DNA from: Alteromonas gracilis | Lineage (GTDB): Bacteria > Pseudomonadota > Gammaproteobacteria > Enterobacterales > Alteromonadaceae | Assembly (NCBI RefSeq): GCF_002993325.1 | Contig: NZ_PVNO01000026.1 | Span: 1-64,000, forward strand | Length of the DNA stretch: 64,000 bases | Direction of reading: 5' to 3' | Part shown: positions 41,413 to 50,139 of the stretch, piece after piece | Numbering within the stretch: position 1 is the stretch's first letter | How the letters are laid out: each line of letters starts with the position of its first letter | Notes under the pieces: generated by a model | Seen by the model: only the letters and a program-made list of their open reading frames with translations | Told to the model about the DNA's origin: nothing | Database searches by the model: none | Program-made: the position numbers and the translations under genes

Positions 41413-43452
41413 ACTTTTTCTTTTTACTGCTTGAAGAGAGTGCTTTTGTTTTTCTCAACGTTTTCTTCGTTATTCTTTACTGGGCTTACTATCCACGCGT
41501 TTAAATTTTCTACATCTTACAGTTCGCCGTTGTCATCTTACTTTTTTCGTTTAGGCTTTATTTTTCTTATCGCCTCACCTTTAGGCTACGCGCAAAGTAA
41601 TGAACCTCAGACGCTAGAGCGCTATACCGTTACCGCTGTGCGACCGTATTATGACGAAACGCTGTCGAACATTTTTCCGCAGTACGAGTTCGATAAGCGG
41701 AGTCTAGTAACACCACTGCATACCAATGACGTGTTATTGCAATCTCCATCCATCTCTTTAAATGGCCAGGGCGGGCAAATACAGAGTATCAGCCTTCGCG
41801 GTTATGCTCGCTGGCGTATACAAACTCTGTTAGATGGTGTGCCAATTGTTAGTGACAGACGGGCGGGCTCAAGCATAGGTTTTATTCCTCCAAGTTTTGT
41901 CTCTTCTGTTTCTGTGTTACCCGGCGCTGCCTCTACTTATTTTGGCTCGGGTGCATTAGGTGGTGCGGTGAACCTGCATATGGACGCTCCTCAACATTCC
42001 TATGTACAAGGTGGTTATAGTAGTAACCAACAAATGAAGACGGTGAGTTATGCAGGTAATGTCGAGAACACCGATTGGAGCATTGCCCACCGCAATGCCA
42101 ATAATGGCAGTGATGGTAAGGATAATTCATTATTCGATCAGTTCGAGCAAACCGCATTTTATCTACGCCACAGTCCTTCAAGTGGAATAGTCAAAGAAGC
42201 GTGGACCCTTTATTCAGATAACAACGATATTGGAAAGTCGAGCAGTGATTATCCAGAAAACAGGATAACAACCTATCCAGATAACCGTCACTGGTTGGGT
42301 AAACTTGCATTTGCAACCGGCGATTTTTCAGGCAACGTATGGTGGCATCAGTCACGCCTAGAAACTTCAGTATTGCGCCCCTCAAGCAGAATTAATAACA
42401 GCAAAAATAACGCATTCGATTATGGCTTTGATGTAAAAAGTGACATGGCATGGCAGCGCTGGTTGGTAAACTTTCAACTTCAAGTTTCTGGGCGTGAAGG
42501 CGTAGTGGCAGACGAAAGGGAATTTAGTCTTACCGCCCTTCCATTAGCGTTCAATGGAGCCCCATCAATAGCCGAGCTAGCCTATGAGGTTCGAACGCTA
42601 GATGCCAGCGAGATAAATGTAGCAGCTATTTTCGATGCCTCGCGGCAGTACACAAAGACCTCGGTTGCAGTTGGCTCAAGGGTAGACTGGCAGCGCCAGT
42701 CGGATGATGCTGGTGTAATAAGCAGCGTAACTGCAAAAAATATAAGTGCCTATGCGGGCGCTAATTATCGGTTGTCGGCTTACTGGAACGCAAGCTTGTA
42801 CTTCTCTAGTGCATTTAGAAATCCAACGCTTACGGAGCGTTTTTTCGCAGGGGAAACACCTCGCGGTACTGTACTAGGAAATACGTCGCTGGATACAGAA
42901 CAAGCGCTTAATACGCAAGCTACGCTGGCATATCGTAGCGAACAACTTCAGGGTTCGGTGGAGCTTTTTTATCAGCAAGTTGATAACTACATTGAACGCC
43001 TCACGGTTTCTGAAGATATTCTTCAATACGTGAACCTTGATACTGCTACGATCAAAGGGGCGAGCTATCAGCTTAACTGGCAATCGAAAGATGCTGGGTT
43101 TGACGCAAGATTAAGTGGTGCATGGATAGCGGGCGAAGATAACCTAGGGAACACGGTTGCCGATATTCCTCCCCATAATCAGCGAGTCGATATTGGCCTC
43201 AATTGGAGCGATATGCGCTTTTTTACAGTGCTAGCGTATCGTGCAAGTAAAACAGATGTAGCAAACGGAGAAAGGGCGCTTGATAGCGTATTTACAGTAG
43301 ATTTTGGCGCCCATTGGCAAGTGAGTGAGCGCGTACAACTTCAAGCCAGTTGGACCAATCTCACGAACCAGCAATATTTTACTAGTGCAGATGACAGAGC
43401 AGCGTTTGCACAAGGCGATAGCCTTCAGCTAGCCATAACCTATTCGCTATAA
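41404..43452 (+). CDS. TonB-dependent outer-membrane receptor (start uncertain)
   Basis: A receptor of up to 682 residues. Plug domain: LERYTVTAVRPYYDETLSNIF (TonB-box region), DVLLQSPSISLNGQGGQIQSISLRGYARWRIQTLLDGVPI, VSVLPGAASTYFGSGALGGAVNL. The barrel follows, ending in a C-terminal aromatic-rich strand. The long N terminus (MFFTFSF...) has no other Met, and its ATG lies inside the upstream terminator stem, so the true start is probably a downstream GTG or TTG (for example GTG 41440 or TTG 41446, after TGAAGAGAG). A cleavage site near GYAQS fits. The ligand is unknown; the 3' end overlaps the convergent PepSY gene by 6 bp. Confidence 0.85.
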   Translation: MFFTFSFYCLKRVLLFFSTFSSLFFTGLTIHAFKFSTSYSSPLSSYFFRLGFIFLIASPLGYAQSNEPQTLERYTVTAVRPYYDETLSNIFPQYEFDKRSLVTPLHTNDVLLQSPSISLNGQGGQIQSISLRGYARWRIQTLLDGVPIVSDRRAGSSIGFIPPSFVSSVSVLPGAASTYFGSGALGGAVNLHMDAPQHSYVQGGYSSNQQMKTVSYAGNVENTDWSIAHRNANNGSDGKDNSLFDQFEQTAFYLRHSPSSGIVKEAWTLYSDNNDIGKSSSDYPENRITTYPDNRHWLGKLAFATGDFSGNVWWHQSRLETSVLRPSSRINNSKNNAFDYGFDVKSDMAWQRWLVNFQLQVSGREGVVADEREFSLTALPLAFNGAPSIAELAYEVRTLDASEINVAAIFDASRQYTKTSVAVGSRVDWQRQSDDAGVISSVTAKNISAYAGANYRLSAYWNASLYFSSAFRNPTLTERFFAGETPRGTVLGNTSLDTEQALNTQATLAYRSEQLQGSVELFYQQVDNYIERLTVSEDILQYVNLDTATIKGASYQLNWQSKDAGFDARLSGAWIAGEDNLGNTVADIPPHNQRVDIGLNWSDMRFFTVLAYRASKTDVANGERALDSVFTVDFGAHWQVSERVQLQASWTNLTNQQYFTSADDRAAFAQGDSLQLAITYSL

Positions 43453-44004
43453 ATTACTGAGCGGTCGTCTGTGTTTCTTTTTGCGGTATTTGCTTTTCAA
43501 CGTGGTGATTAGCATCACAAGCCCAGTTATCCAAAGTACAAAAAGTAAAATGGCCGCTGGCAAAAAGAGCCAGAGCTTTGCGCCTTCAAAAAACCAACTT
43601 CCATCGTGAATAGCTTCAATGGTGTCTGTTCGTCTGTACGCCACTTGAAGCACTGCAGCGGTCTGAGCATCGAGCTGTATTTCCCAATGGTTTTTACCTC
43701 GGACCTTTATGATGCCCTTATCGGGACGCACGTCTAGCCGGTCAATGTCTTCCCATGTTTTTAAGTTTGCCTCGGAGACTTGCTGCACCGAGGTTAGTAG
43801 GGTTTCAAACGAGATAGTCGGAATGCCACGATCTGCGTGCTGCACTTTTTGCGTAGGTGGCTGGATCCAGTCAAATTCCTTTTTAACCTGAAGTAAAAGG
43901 CCACTCGCGATAACAATGATAACGGGGATAAATATAACAAGCGAGAGCCACAAATGAATACTGCGACTGTATTTACGACCGTATTTGCGAAAGGAACCCG
44001 ACAT
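43447..44004 (-). CDS. PepSY-domain inner-membrane protein
   Basis: About 185 residues from the ATG at 44004 (an in-frame ATG at 44040 has no ribosome site). N-terminal span (IHLWLSLVIFIPVIIVIASGLLLQ), a periplasmic PepSY-like part with a Pro-rich stretch (DWIQPPTQKV) and WEIQLDAQTAAVLQVAYRRTD, and a second span (LWLFLPAAILLFVLWITGLVMLI) with a basic tail. PepSY-TM proteins often accompany TonB receptors for iron or siderophores and may reduce or process the ligand; here the receptor gene is convergent. Confidence 0.8.
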   Translation of the reverse strand: MSGSFRKYGRKYSRSIHLWLSLVIFIPVIIVIASGLLLQVKKEFDWIQPPTQKVQHADRGIPTISFETLLTSVQQVSEANLKTWEDIDRLDVRPDKGIIKVRGKNHWEIQLDAQTAAVLQVAYRRTDTIEAIHDGSWFFEGAKLWLFLPAAILLFVLWITGLVMLITTLKSKYRKKKHRRPLSNL

Positions 44005-44298
44005 CAACCAACACTTAAAACAAAGAGTGAAAACACACATAACTATACGGGAAACGGCGCTGTCAGTAAAAACACTCCAGCGCTAGGTTTGCGCATTTAA
44101 ACGAATGAAAAAGCAGGTTCTGTGCTGCGCTTTAATAATTTTGAGTCGATACGCAGGCTATGCACGTAAACACGTCCAATATCGAACGGACAATAAGGAA
44201 ATAAATACTTGTGCAGCAGGCAATTCGTAATACAGTAGAGGTTGTGGCTTTTTTGCACAGTTCTTTTCAGTAAATCTTTCCAAATAAAAGGCAAAAAC
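44005..44298. other. intergenic region, divergent genes
   Basis: 294 bp between the PepSY gene and the dienelactone hydrolase gene. No repeat or RNA gene is visible. The alternative PepSY start at 44040 lies here. Confidence 0.4.
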
Positions 44299-45228
44299 AT
44301 GACGACAGAAAGTGCAGGTGCTAATCAAAACGATAGAACAGTAAATGAAATTGAAATACCGCAGGAGGCGTTTGATTGGTACGACGAATACGCTCATGGT
44401 GATATTGACCGCCGCACTTTTTTAACACGGTTGGCGTCGCTCTCGGTTGCTGGATTAACGGTAAGCGCCATTGGTGGAGCACTTATTCCTGACTATGCAA
44501 AGGCAGAACAGGTATCGTTCAACGACCCTGCTATAAAAGCAACCTATGAGGGTTTCGTATCTCCCGACGGGCATGGTGAAGGAAGTGGTTATCTTGTGCA
44601 ACCCACCACATTACCTGCCTCTGGTATCGCGCCTTGTGTTTTAGTTATACACGAAAATCGCGGGCTAAACCCTTATATCAAAGATGTTGCTAGGCGACTC
44701 GCGATGAAGGGCTTTTTAGCCTTTGCGCCAGATGCCTTGTTTCCTCTAGGGGGTTATCCTGGCAATGACGATGACGGCCGCGCCATGCAAAAAAGTTTGG
44801 ATAAGAACAAAATTGAACAGGATATGACAGCGGCTGCGTTATGGCTTAAAAGCCATGAAAAATCGTCAGGTAAGTTAGGCGTAGTAGGATTTTGCTTTGG
44901 TGGTTACATTACTAACTTTTTAGCCGCATCAATACCAGATAAAGTCGATGCCGCCGTGCCTTTTTACGGTACACCAGCAGCCCCAGAGTTAACGAAAAAC
45001 GTGAAGGGACCACTACTCATTCACTTTGCAGAAAACGATAAGCGGGTTAATGCTACGTGGCCAGAGTATGAAAAAACGCTTAAAGCCAATAGCGCAGATT
45101 ATCAAGCCTTTGAATATGCGAAGGCGCAGCATGGCTTTCACAATGATTCAACTAGCCGTTATAGCCCGAAGGATGCAGAGTTAGCGTGGCAACGTACGAT
45201 AGCCTTCTTTAAGCAGCATTTGGCTTAG
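44299..45228 (+). CDS. Tat-exported dienelactone hydrolase family protein (YghX-like)
   Basis: 309 residues from the ATG at 44299, with AAAAGG upstream. A 40-residue cytosolic leader (IPQEAFDWYDEYAHGDIDRRTFLTRLASLSVAGLTVSAIGG) contains a twin-arginine motif, so export through Tat is likely. The alpha/beta hydrolase part has the Cys nucleophile in GVVGFCFGGYITNF, an Asp/Glu and a late His (KAQHGFHNDST). The sequence from HENRGLNPYIKDVARRLAMKGFLAFAPDALFPLGGYPGNDDDG to the end matches the YghX branch, whose substrate is unknown. The active site is intact. Confidence 0.88.
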   Translation: MTTESAGANQNDRTVNEIEIPQEAFDWYDEYAHGDIDRRTFLTRLASLSVAGLTVSAIGGALIPDYAKAEQVSFNDPAIKATYEGFVSPDGHGEGSGYLVQPTTLPASGIAPCVLVIHENRGLNPYIKDVARRLAMKGFLAFAPDALFPLGGYPGNDDDGRAMQKSLDKNKIEQDMTAAALWLKSHEKSSGKLGVVGFCFGGYITNFLAASIPDKVDAAVPFYGTPAAPELTKNVKGPLLIHFAENDKRVNATWPEYEKTLKANSADYQAFEYAKAQHGFHNDSTSRYSPKDAELAWQRTIAFFKQHLA

Positions 45229-45246
45229 CTACTGCTCATTCATTCA

Positions 45247-45278
45247 CAAAAAAGCGGCCCGCTAAGGCCGCTTTGATA
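45247..45278. terminator. bidirectional terminator between convergent genes
   Basis: AAAGCGGCC (45251-45259) and GGCCGCTTT (45266-45274) form a 9-bp perfect stem. An A run precedes it, so it is strongest for the minus-strand molybdenum hydroxylase operon and may also serve the plus-strand hydrolase gene. Confidence 0.85.
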
Positions 45279-45333
45279 CAACTGCTTTCGGCATTTCTTG
45301 CTAAAACGCCTACAAAATTTAAAACGCCATTGG

Positions 45334-47532
45334 CTATCCGCTTATAATTTTGTCCATGGTAATAGGAAAGTCTCGCACCCTTACTTTTGTTGCATCGAAT
45401 ATTGCATTAGCGATGGCAGCGCCTGCACCGGTTATGCCTAGCTCTCCAATACCTTTTGCCCCTACAGGTGATGCGGCGTAATCCGGCTCCTCAAGAAAAT
45501 CTAAGCTCATCTCAGCAATGTCTCGATTCACAGCAATATGATACTCACCAAAATCTGGGTTAACGAAGCTAGCACTATCTTCGTGGTGATGAATACCTTC
45601 AGTGAGGGCGTAGCCTGCTCCCCACACCATACCGCCTTTAATTTGAGAAGAGGCCGTTTTGATGTTTAAAATCTGCCCTGCGCTAAACATGCCGTATTGA
45701 CGAAGAAGCCTTACTTCGCCGGTATAGGTGTCTACTTCTACCTCGGCAAAGTGCGCGCCACATGAGTATTGCTCATCGTCGCTAGTATCATCCTCAGACA
45801 CTTTACCTATCGCCGAGATTGGAAATGTATTCGTAGGAATATAATCTGTGATAAGAAATGGTGTTGCCGAATCTTCTGCGTTGGGCTTTGCTGCCTTAAT
45901 CTTACCTTCTTCCACATAAAGTTTGGCGTTAGATAACTCGGCCGGGAGTTGGCTTTGTATTGAGTCAATAAGGGCCTCACAGGCTCTTTTAACCGCAGAA
46001 CCTGTACTTGCTGCACCAAAAGAACCGCCCGAACCGCAAGAGGCCGGATAACGGCTATCGCCAAGTTGCACGGTTACATTATTTACCGATGTCTGTAGTG
46101 CATCGGCGGCAATCTGCGCAAGAATGGTATAGGTACCAGTACCTATGTCGGTCATATCGGTGCATACGGTCACCTTGCCTTGTTCATCTATTTCAACTTG
46201 CGCTGAACTCTCAACAAATATATTCATTCGCATCGCACTGGCCACACCGTGCCCAATTACCTTGCCATTGCTAGGCTGAGGCTTGTGTTGCCACTTAAAT
46301 TGTTGCGCGCCCTGACGAAGGCACTCACCCAGATTGTGGCTGGTAAATGGGGTTCCTTTCATCGGATGAACTACCGGTAAATTATTTAAGCGAAAGGTAA
46401 GGGGGTCGACACCAGCCTCGTGTGCAAGCTCATCAATAGCCGATTCAAAGGCAAGGGAGCCAATAGCATCACCAGGTGAACGTGTTGAGTCAATAAGCGG
46501 TAGATCAACGTCTTTTACTCTATGCGTGCTTTCAATATATTGAGATTGATAAGTGACTCGGGCTCCAGCGCCCGTTGCTTCTGCAAATTCGTAGCCTTTT
46601 GCTTTGGGCATTGCGCTTCTGTGCACAATACTTACTAACGCGCCGTCTGAATTCGCGGAAAGGGTCATTTGCTGCGTGCTATGACCTCGATGGGGCGTGT
46701 TGTAAAACACTTGGCGTCGACTCAGCACCACTTTAACGGCTCGCTCTACGTACCTTGCGCCTATGCAGGCTAAGGTTGCATCGTAATGTAAACCCAATTT
46801 GGACCCGAATCCTCCACCAATAAAAGGGCTTTGAACAACAATATCTTTTGGGTCCATTTCGAGGGTAACAGCAAGCGCCTGAACCGCGGGGGCAATTATT
46901 TGCACACTGGTAAACACTTCTAGTTTACCGTTTTTGAACTCTGCCACAGTAGCATGAGGTTCCATCGCCGCAGATATTTGAGACGGTGTAGTGTAGGTAC
47001 TGTTTACCGAGGTTTTCACGTCATTATTGTCAGGCTTATTCCCGCTGTTGGCATCAGGCTCGAACCCACCGTCTAATGAATCTGGTACTTCGGTTGCACC
47101 CTCAAAGTGTGTGAGAAGCTCAGGTGTTTGACCTTCAATGGTATAGTCAACCAAGCTTGCTGCGTAGCGAGCCTGCTCTAGCGTATCAGCAATCACTAGG
47201 GCGACTGGTGCTCCAAAATGTCGAATATACGGTTCATTCAATACCGCTCGGCTTTGAGTAAACCGGCCTTCATCTTCAGGATTACTAAAAGGCTTCATTG
47301 GCCCCGCATTTTTATAGGTAACAACGGCGTGAACCCCTTCAGACTGTTCAGCAAGACCAGTTTCAAGCGAAATAATTTTACCTACGGCCGTATCGCTAGC
47401 AACAATCCAGCCTACCAGTGGTTTATGTTCGCTCATTTGTTCCGCAGCGTATCTTGCCTGTCCGGTGACCTTTTGAACGCCATCAATACGATTGACCGCT
47501 GAACCCACTATCTTCGAATTAGGCGTTGTCAT
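45334..47532 (-). CDS. molybdopterin-binding subunit of a xanthine dehydrogenase family oxidoreductase
   Basis: 732 residues, the same length as E. coli PaoC. Domain 1 (about 15-115; IDGVQKVTGQARYAAE) and the two molybdopterin domains follow. The catalytic Glu is in GAKGIGELGITGAG near the C terminus; QSPFIGGGFGSKLG, TDIGTGTYTILAQIA and GSGGSFGAASTGSAV are molybdopterin-contact loops. The enzyme oxidises aldehydes or heterocycles with water and passes electrons to the FAD and 2Fe-2S subunits. Last gene of a three-gene operon; its start overlaps the FAD subunit by 14 bp. No molybdenum cofactor insertion chaperone is adjacent. Confidence 0.92.
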   Translation of the reverse strand: MTTPNSKIVGSAVNRIDGVQKVTGQARYAAEQMSEHKPLVGWIVASDTAVGKIISLETGLAEQSEGVHAVVTYKNAGPMKPFSNPEDEGRFTQSRAVLNEPYIRHFGAPVALVIADTLEQARYAASLVDYTIEGQTPELLTHFEGATEVPDSLDGGFEPDANSGNKPDNNDVKTSVNSTYTTPSQISAAMEPHATVAEFKNGKLEVFTSVQIIAPAVQALAVTLEMDPKDIVVQSPFIGGGFGSKLGLHYDATLACIGARYVERAVKVVLSRRQVFYNTPHRGHSTQQMTLSANSDGALVSIVHRSAMPKAKGYEFAEATGAGARVTYQSQYIESTHRVKDVDLPLIDSTRSPGDAIGSLAFESAIDELAHEAGVDPLTFRLNNLPVVHPMKGTPFTSHNLGECLRQGAQQFKWQHKPQPSNGKVIGHGVASAMRMNIFVESSAQVEIDEQGKVTVCTDMTDIGTGTYTILAQIAADALQTSVNNVTVQLGDSRYPASCGSGGSFGAASTGSAVKRACEALIDSIQSQLPAELSNAKLYVEEGKIKAAKPNAEDSATPFLITDYIPTNTFPISAIGKVSEDDTSDDEQYSCGAHFAEVEVDTYTGEVRLLRQYGMFSAGQILNIKTASSQIKGGMVWGAGYALTEGIHHHEDSASFVNPDFGEYHIAVNRDIAEMSLDFLEEPDYAASPVGAKGIGELGITGAGAAIANAIFDATKVRVRDFPITMDKIISG

Positions 47533-48544
47533 GTAATGCTCCTTCTTGGTGTGGGTGGTCCGATTGATGAGTAAATATTTCCATAAGCACTTTTTCTAAA
47601 GTGCGGCGCAACAGCAACGGTTTGAAGTCGTTACTACCGAATACTTTGGCGCCAGCAAGCTCAGCGTCTGCTGCTTGCGATATAACCTCGGGTGAAATTT
47701 CAGCGCCTTCTAAAACACGAATTGCTTTTTCTGGATGCCAAGGTGTAGTGCCCACGCCACCAAAGGCTAGATCCACATTGTGAGCTCTTCCGTCCTTTAT
47801 TGTCAGTCCCGCTGCCACAGACACGAGTGCGAATGCATACGATGATCGGTCTCGAACTTTATGATAATACTGCGTTCCTCTTTCTTTCTTCTCAATACTA
47901 ACGTGCGTAATGAGTTCGCCGTCTTGAAGAACGTTTTCGATATGAGGTGAATCGCCGGGCGCCTGATAGAATTCTCGCAGCGCGATTTTCCGTTCAGTGC
48001 CATCTGGTAGCTGTGTGTTCACGACGGCATTTAGCGCTATCATCGCAACAGCCATATCCGAAGGGTGCGTGGCAATGCATTTGTCACTTGTTCCAAATAT
48101 CGCATGTATCCGGTTCATGCTGTTTAATGCTGTGCAACCTGAACCCGGCTCGCGTTTGTTGCACGCTTTGGTTGTATCGTAAAAATAATAACAGCGCGTG
48201 CGCTGAAGCAAATTCCCAGCGGTTGTTGCTCTGTTGCGCAACTGGACTGTGGCGCCACTTAAAAGCGCTTGAGACAATACTGACAACGAAGGCTCTGAGT
48301 GGGCAAACTTAGCCAAGTCAGAATTGCTTACCATGGCACCAATATGATAGTGCGCATCATCTTGGGAAATAGCGTTCGCACTTTTCCATTTAGCCAAGCT
48401 AATAAGCGTTTTAGGTGTTTCTACCTGCAGCTTCATAAGGTCGATTAAGTTTGTGCCTCCGGCTAAAAAACGTGATGTTTTTGCCGCTGGAAACGTATTT
48501 AGTGGAGTGCTGTCGTTAAAATGATGGACATCGAAGGGCTGCAT
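47519..48544 (-). CDS. FAD-binding subunit with extra Fe-S cluster motif (PaoB-like)
   Basis: 341 residues from the ATG at 48544. FAD_binding_5 motifs FLAGGTNLIDLMKLQVETP and SGATVQLRNRATTAGNLLQRTRCYYFYDTT. Cys118, Cys128, Cys137 and Cys156 lie in an insertion like that of PaoB, where four Cys hold a 4Fe-4S cluster. The CO_deh_flav_C domain follows (HYHKVRDRSSYAFALVSVAAGL). The upstream extension to 48613 is not needed: the ATG used overlaps the 2Fe-2S stop as TAATG, so translation is coupled. Confidence 0.9.
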   Translation of the reverse strand: MQPFDVHHFNDSTPLNTFPAAKTSRFLAGGTNLIDLMKLQVETPKTLISLAKWKSANAISQDDAHYHIGAMVSNSDLAKFAHSEPSLSVLSQALLSGATVQLRNRATTAGNLLQRTRCYYFYDTTKACNKREPGSGCTALNSMNRIHAIFGTSDKCIATHPSDMAVAMIALNAVVNTQLPDGTERKIALREFYQAPGDSPHIENVLQDGELITHVSIEKKERGTQYYHKVRDRSSYAFALVSVAAGLTIKDGRAHNVDLAFGGVGTTPWHPEKAIRVLEGAEISPEVISQAADAELAGAKVFGSNDFKPLLLRRTLEKVLMEIFTHQSDHPHQEGALHDNA

Positions 48545-49041
48545 TATTGTCTCTCCAGTGCAATCACGTCTGTAATAGCGTCGACAATATTGGGATAAGC
48601 GCCGCATCGGCATAGGTTGCCACTCATACGCTCGCTGATGTCTTCTTTCAATGAAACTTTACTGTTATAAGACACAGCGCTCGGATCGCCATTTCTTAAT
48701 TCTTGCAACAAAGAGACGCCCGAGCAGATTTGCCCAGACGTACAGTATCCACATTGGAAAGCATCTCTTTCAATAAACGCTTGCTGGAGAGGGTGAAGGT
48801 TATCGCTTTGTCCAATACCTTCAATAGTTGTAACTTCACAGTCTTCAAGTTGAAATGCGAAAACTAAGCATGCATTGACGCGCTCTCCATCGACAAGGAC
48901 AGTGCATGCACCGCACTGGCCATGATCGCACCCTTTTTTTGTACCAAATAGAGAAAGATGTTGATGAAGAAAGTCGAGAAGCGTTGTTCGAGGGTCGTCG
49001 GGAAGACTAACATCGTTCCCGTTTAAGTTCAGTGTTGCCAT
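48544..49041 (-). CDS. 2Fe-2S subunit of the molybdenum hydroxylase (PaoA-like, no Tat signal)
   Basis: 165 residues with a plant-ferredoxin-type cluster (Cys38, Cys43, Cys46, Cys58 in KGCDHGQCGACTVLVDGERVNAC) and a second helical cluster (Cys97, Cys100, Cys144, Cys146: QCGYCTSGQIC and LCRCGAYP). It starts MATLNLNGNDVSLPDDPRTTLLDFLHQHL with no Tat leader, unlike E. coli PaoA (about 229 residues), so the whole complex should be cytosolic. First gene of the operon. Substrate remains open. Confidence 0.92.
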   Translation of the reverse strand: MATLNLNGNDVSLPDDPRTTLLDFLHQHLSLFGTKKGCDHGQCGACTVLVDGERVNACLVFAFQLEDCEVTTIEGIGQSDNLHPLQQAFIERDAFQCGYCTSGQICSGVSLLQELRNGDPSAVSYNSKVSLKEDISERMSGNLCRCGAYPNIVDAITDVIALERQ

Positions 49042-49299
49042 GGACGTGTCCTTTTACCAATGAGCTCAATTCGGTACTCCAGTGAATTAAGCGAGAAGAG
49101 ATTACCAATCGTTACGCCGCGATCATTAATTTAGTTTTAAGTTCGAACATAATTTAATCTTTGCTTTTACCTTCAAAACAAAGAAAGCGGCGATAGATGC
49201 TTCATCCTAAGTGGTGTAAAATGACTACTTGAAGCATCTTGTTCTACGCTTTTTTACTGCCACATCCCTTTTTCACAATTTCACATCAGGCCTATATAC
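49042..49299. promoter_or_regulatory. divergent intergenic region with a 10-bp inverted repeat
   Basis: AGATGCTTCA (49195-49204) faces TGAAGCATCT (49230-49239) across 25 bases, upstream of the DUF1456 gene and between it and the molybdenum hydroxylase operon. It may be an operator or a leader hairpin. No RNA gene is evident. Confidence 0.4.
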
Positions 49300-50046
49300 A
49301 TGATCCACAACGATGTTTTACGTCGCCTTCGTTACGCTTTAGCCATAAATGACACTGCCGCTATTAGTATTTTTAAACTGGTTAATTACGACATGGAGAT
49401 AGGTTATTTGCATGCTGTGATGAAGCGAGAGGGCGAAGAAGGGTACCTTCCTTGTCGCGATAAAATTATCTCGTTATTTCTTGACGGACTAATAATTAAA
49501 AATCGCGGTCGACAAGAAGGGCAGGAGCCTCAAGAATTGGGGCCTAAAGAGCGTCTGAGTAATAATGAAGTACTGCGAAAAATTCGCATTGCAATGAGTT
49601 ATAAAGATGAAGATATGATTGCCGTGCTTAAACTCGCAGACTTTAGGATGAGCAAGGGTGAGCTATCTGCGTTTTTCAGAAAGCCTGACCATCGAAATTT
49701 CAAACCTGCCGGCGACCAGGTCGTTCGCAACCTGCTGCAGGGCATGGTGAAAAAATATCGACCTGACTCAACTGGCGCTGGTCGCAGCGCGCAAACAAGC
49801 CTTAAAAAGCCAGCCACTAGTACGCCGGGCGCTAATAAGCCTAAAGAGATCAAACCGGCAGAGATTACGCCAAAAAACGGTAAACCAAACGAGAGCAAAC
49901 CTCATACAAATAAACAAGGCGTTGTGGCATCACCTTCTAAAAAGGTTGAGAGCGCAGCTAGCCGAAGAGTTAACGATAAGTCTCAAAAAGGCAAAAAGCA
50001 AACCAATACATCTGTGTGGGGCGAACTACCTGCTAAAAAGCGGTGA
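49300..50046 (+). CDS. DUF1456 family protein (YehS-like) with a basic tail
   Basis: A 248-residue cytosolic protein. Two DUF1456 modules: VLRRLRYALAINDTAAISIFKLVNYDMEIGYLHAVMKRE (about 5-45) and VLRKIRIAMSYKDEDMIAVLKLADFRMSKGELSAFFRKPDHRNF (about 89-132). From about 150 onward there is a low-complexity tail rich in Lys, Pro and Thr (KPATSTPGANKPKEIKPAEITP) that is not part of the E. coli protein. The tail could bind RNA or DNA. Function unknown. Confidence 0.85.
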   Translation: MIHNDVLRRLRYALAINDTAAISIFKLVNYDMEIGYLHAVMKREGEEGYLPCRDKIISLFLDGLIIKNRGRQEGQEPQELGPKERLSNNEVLRKIRIAMSYKDEDMIAVLKLADFRMSKGELSAFFRKPDHRNFKPAGDQVVRNLLQGMVKKYRPDSTGAGRSAQTSLKKPATSTPGANKPKEIKPAEITPKNGKPNESKPHTNKQGVVASPSKKVESAASRRVNDKSQKGKKQTNTSVWGELPAKKR

Positions 50047-50139
50047 ATAAAGTTAACCACTAGATGGTCTTCATTTGTTTGCGTTTGAGGCGTTGTTAGG
50101 CTAATCGATATCAATCAAAGGTGGAAGGAATCTTTATTT

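Noticed and set aside
47803..48312. Antisense frames over the FAD subunit
   Set aside because: They oppose a well-supported gene, lack ribosome sites and show no family features.
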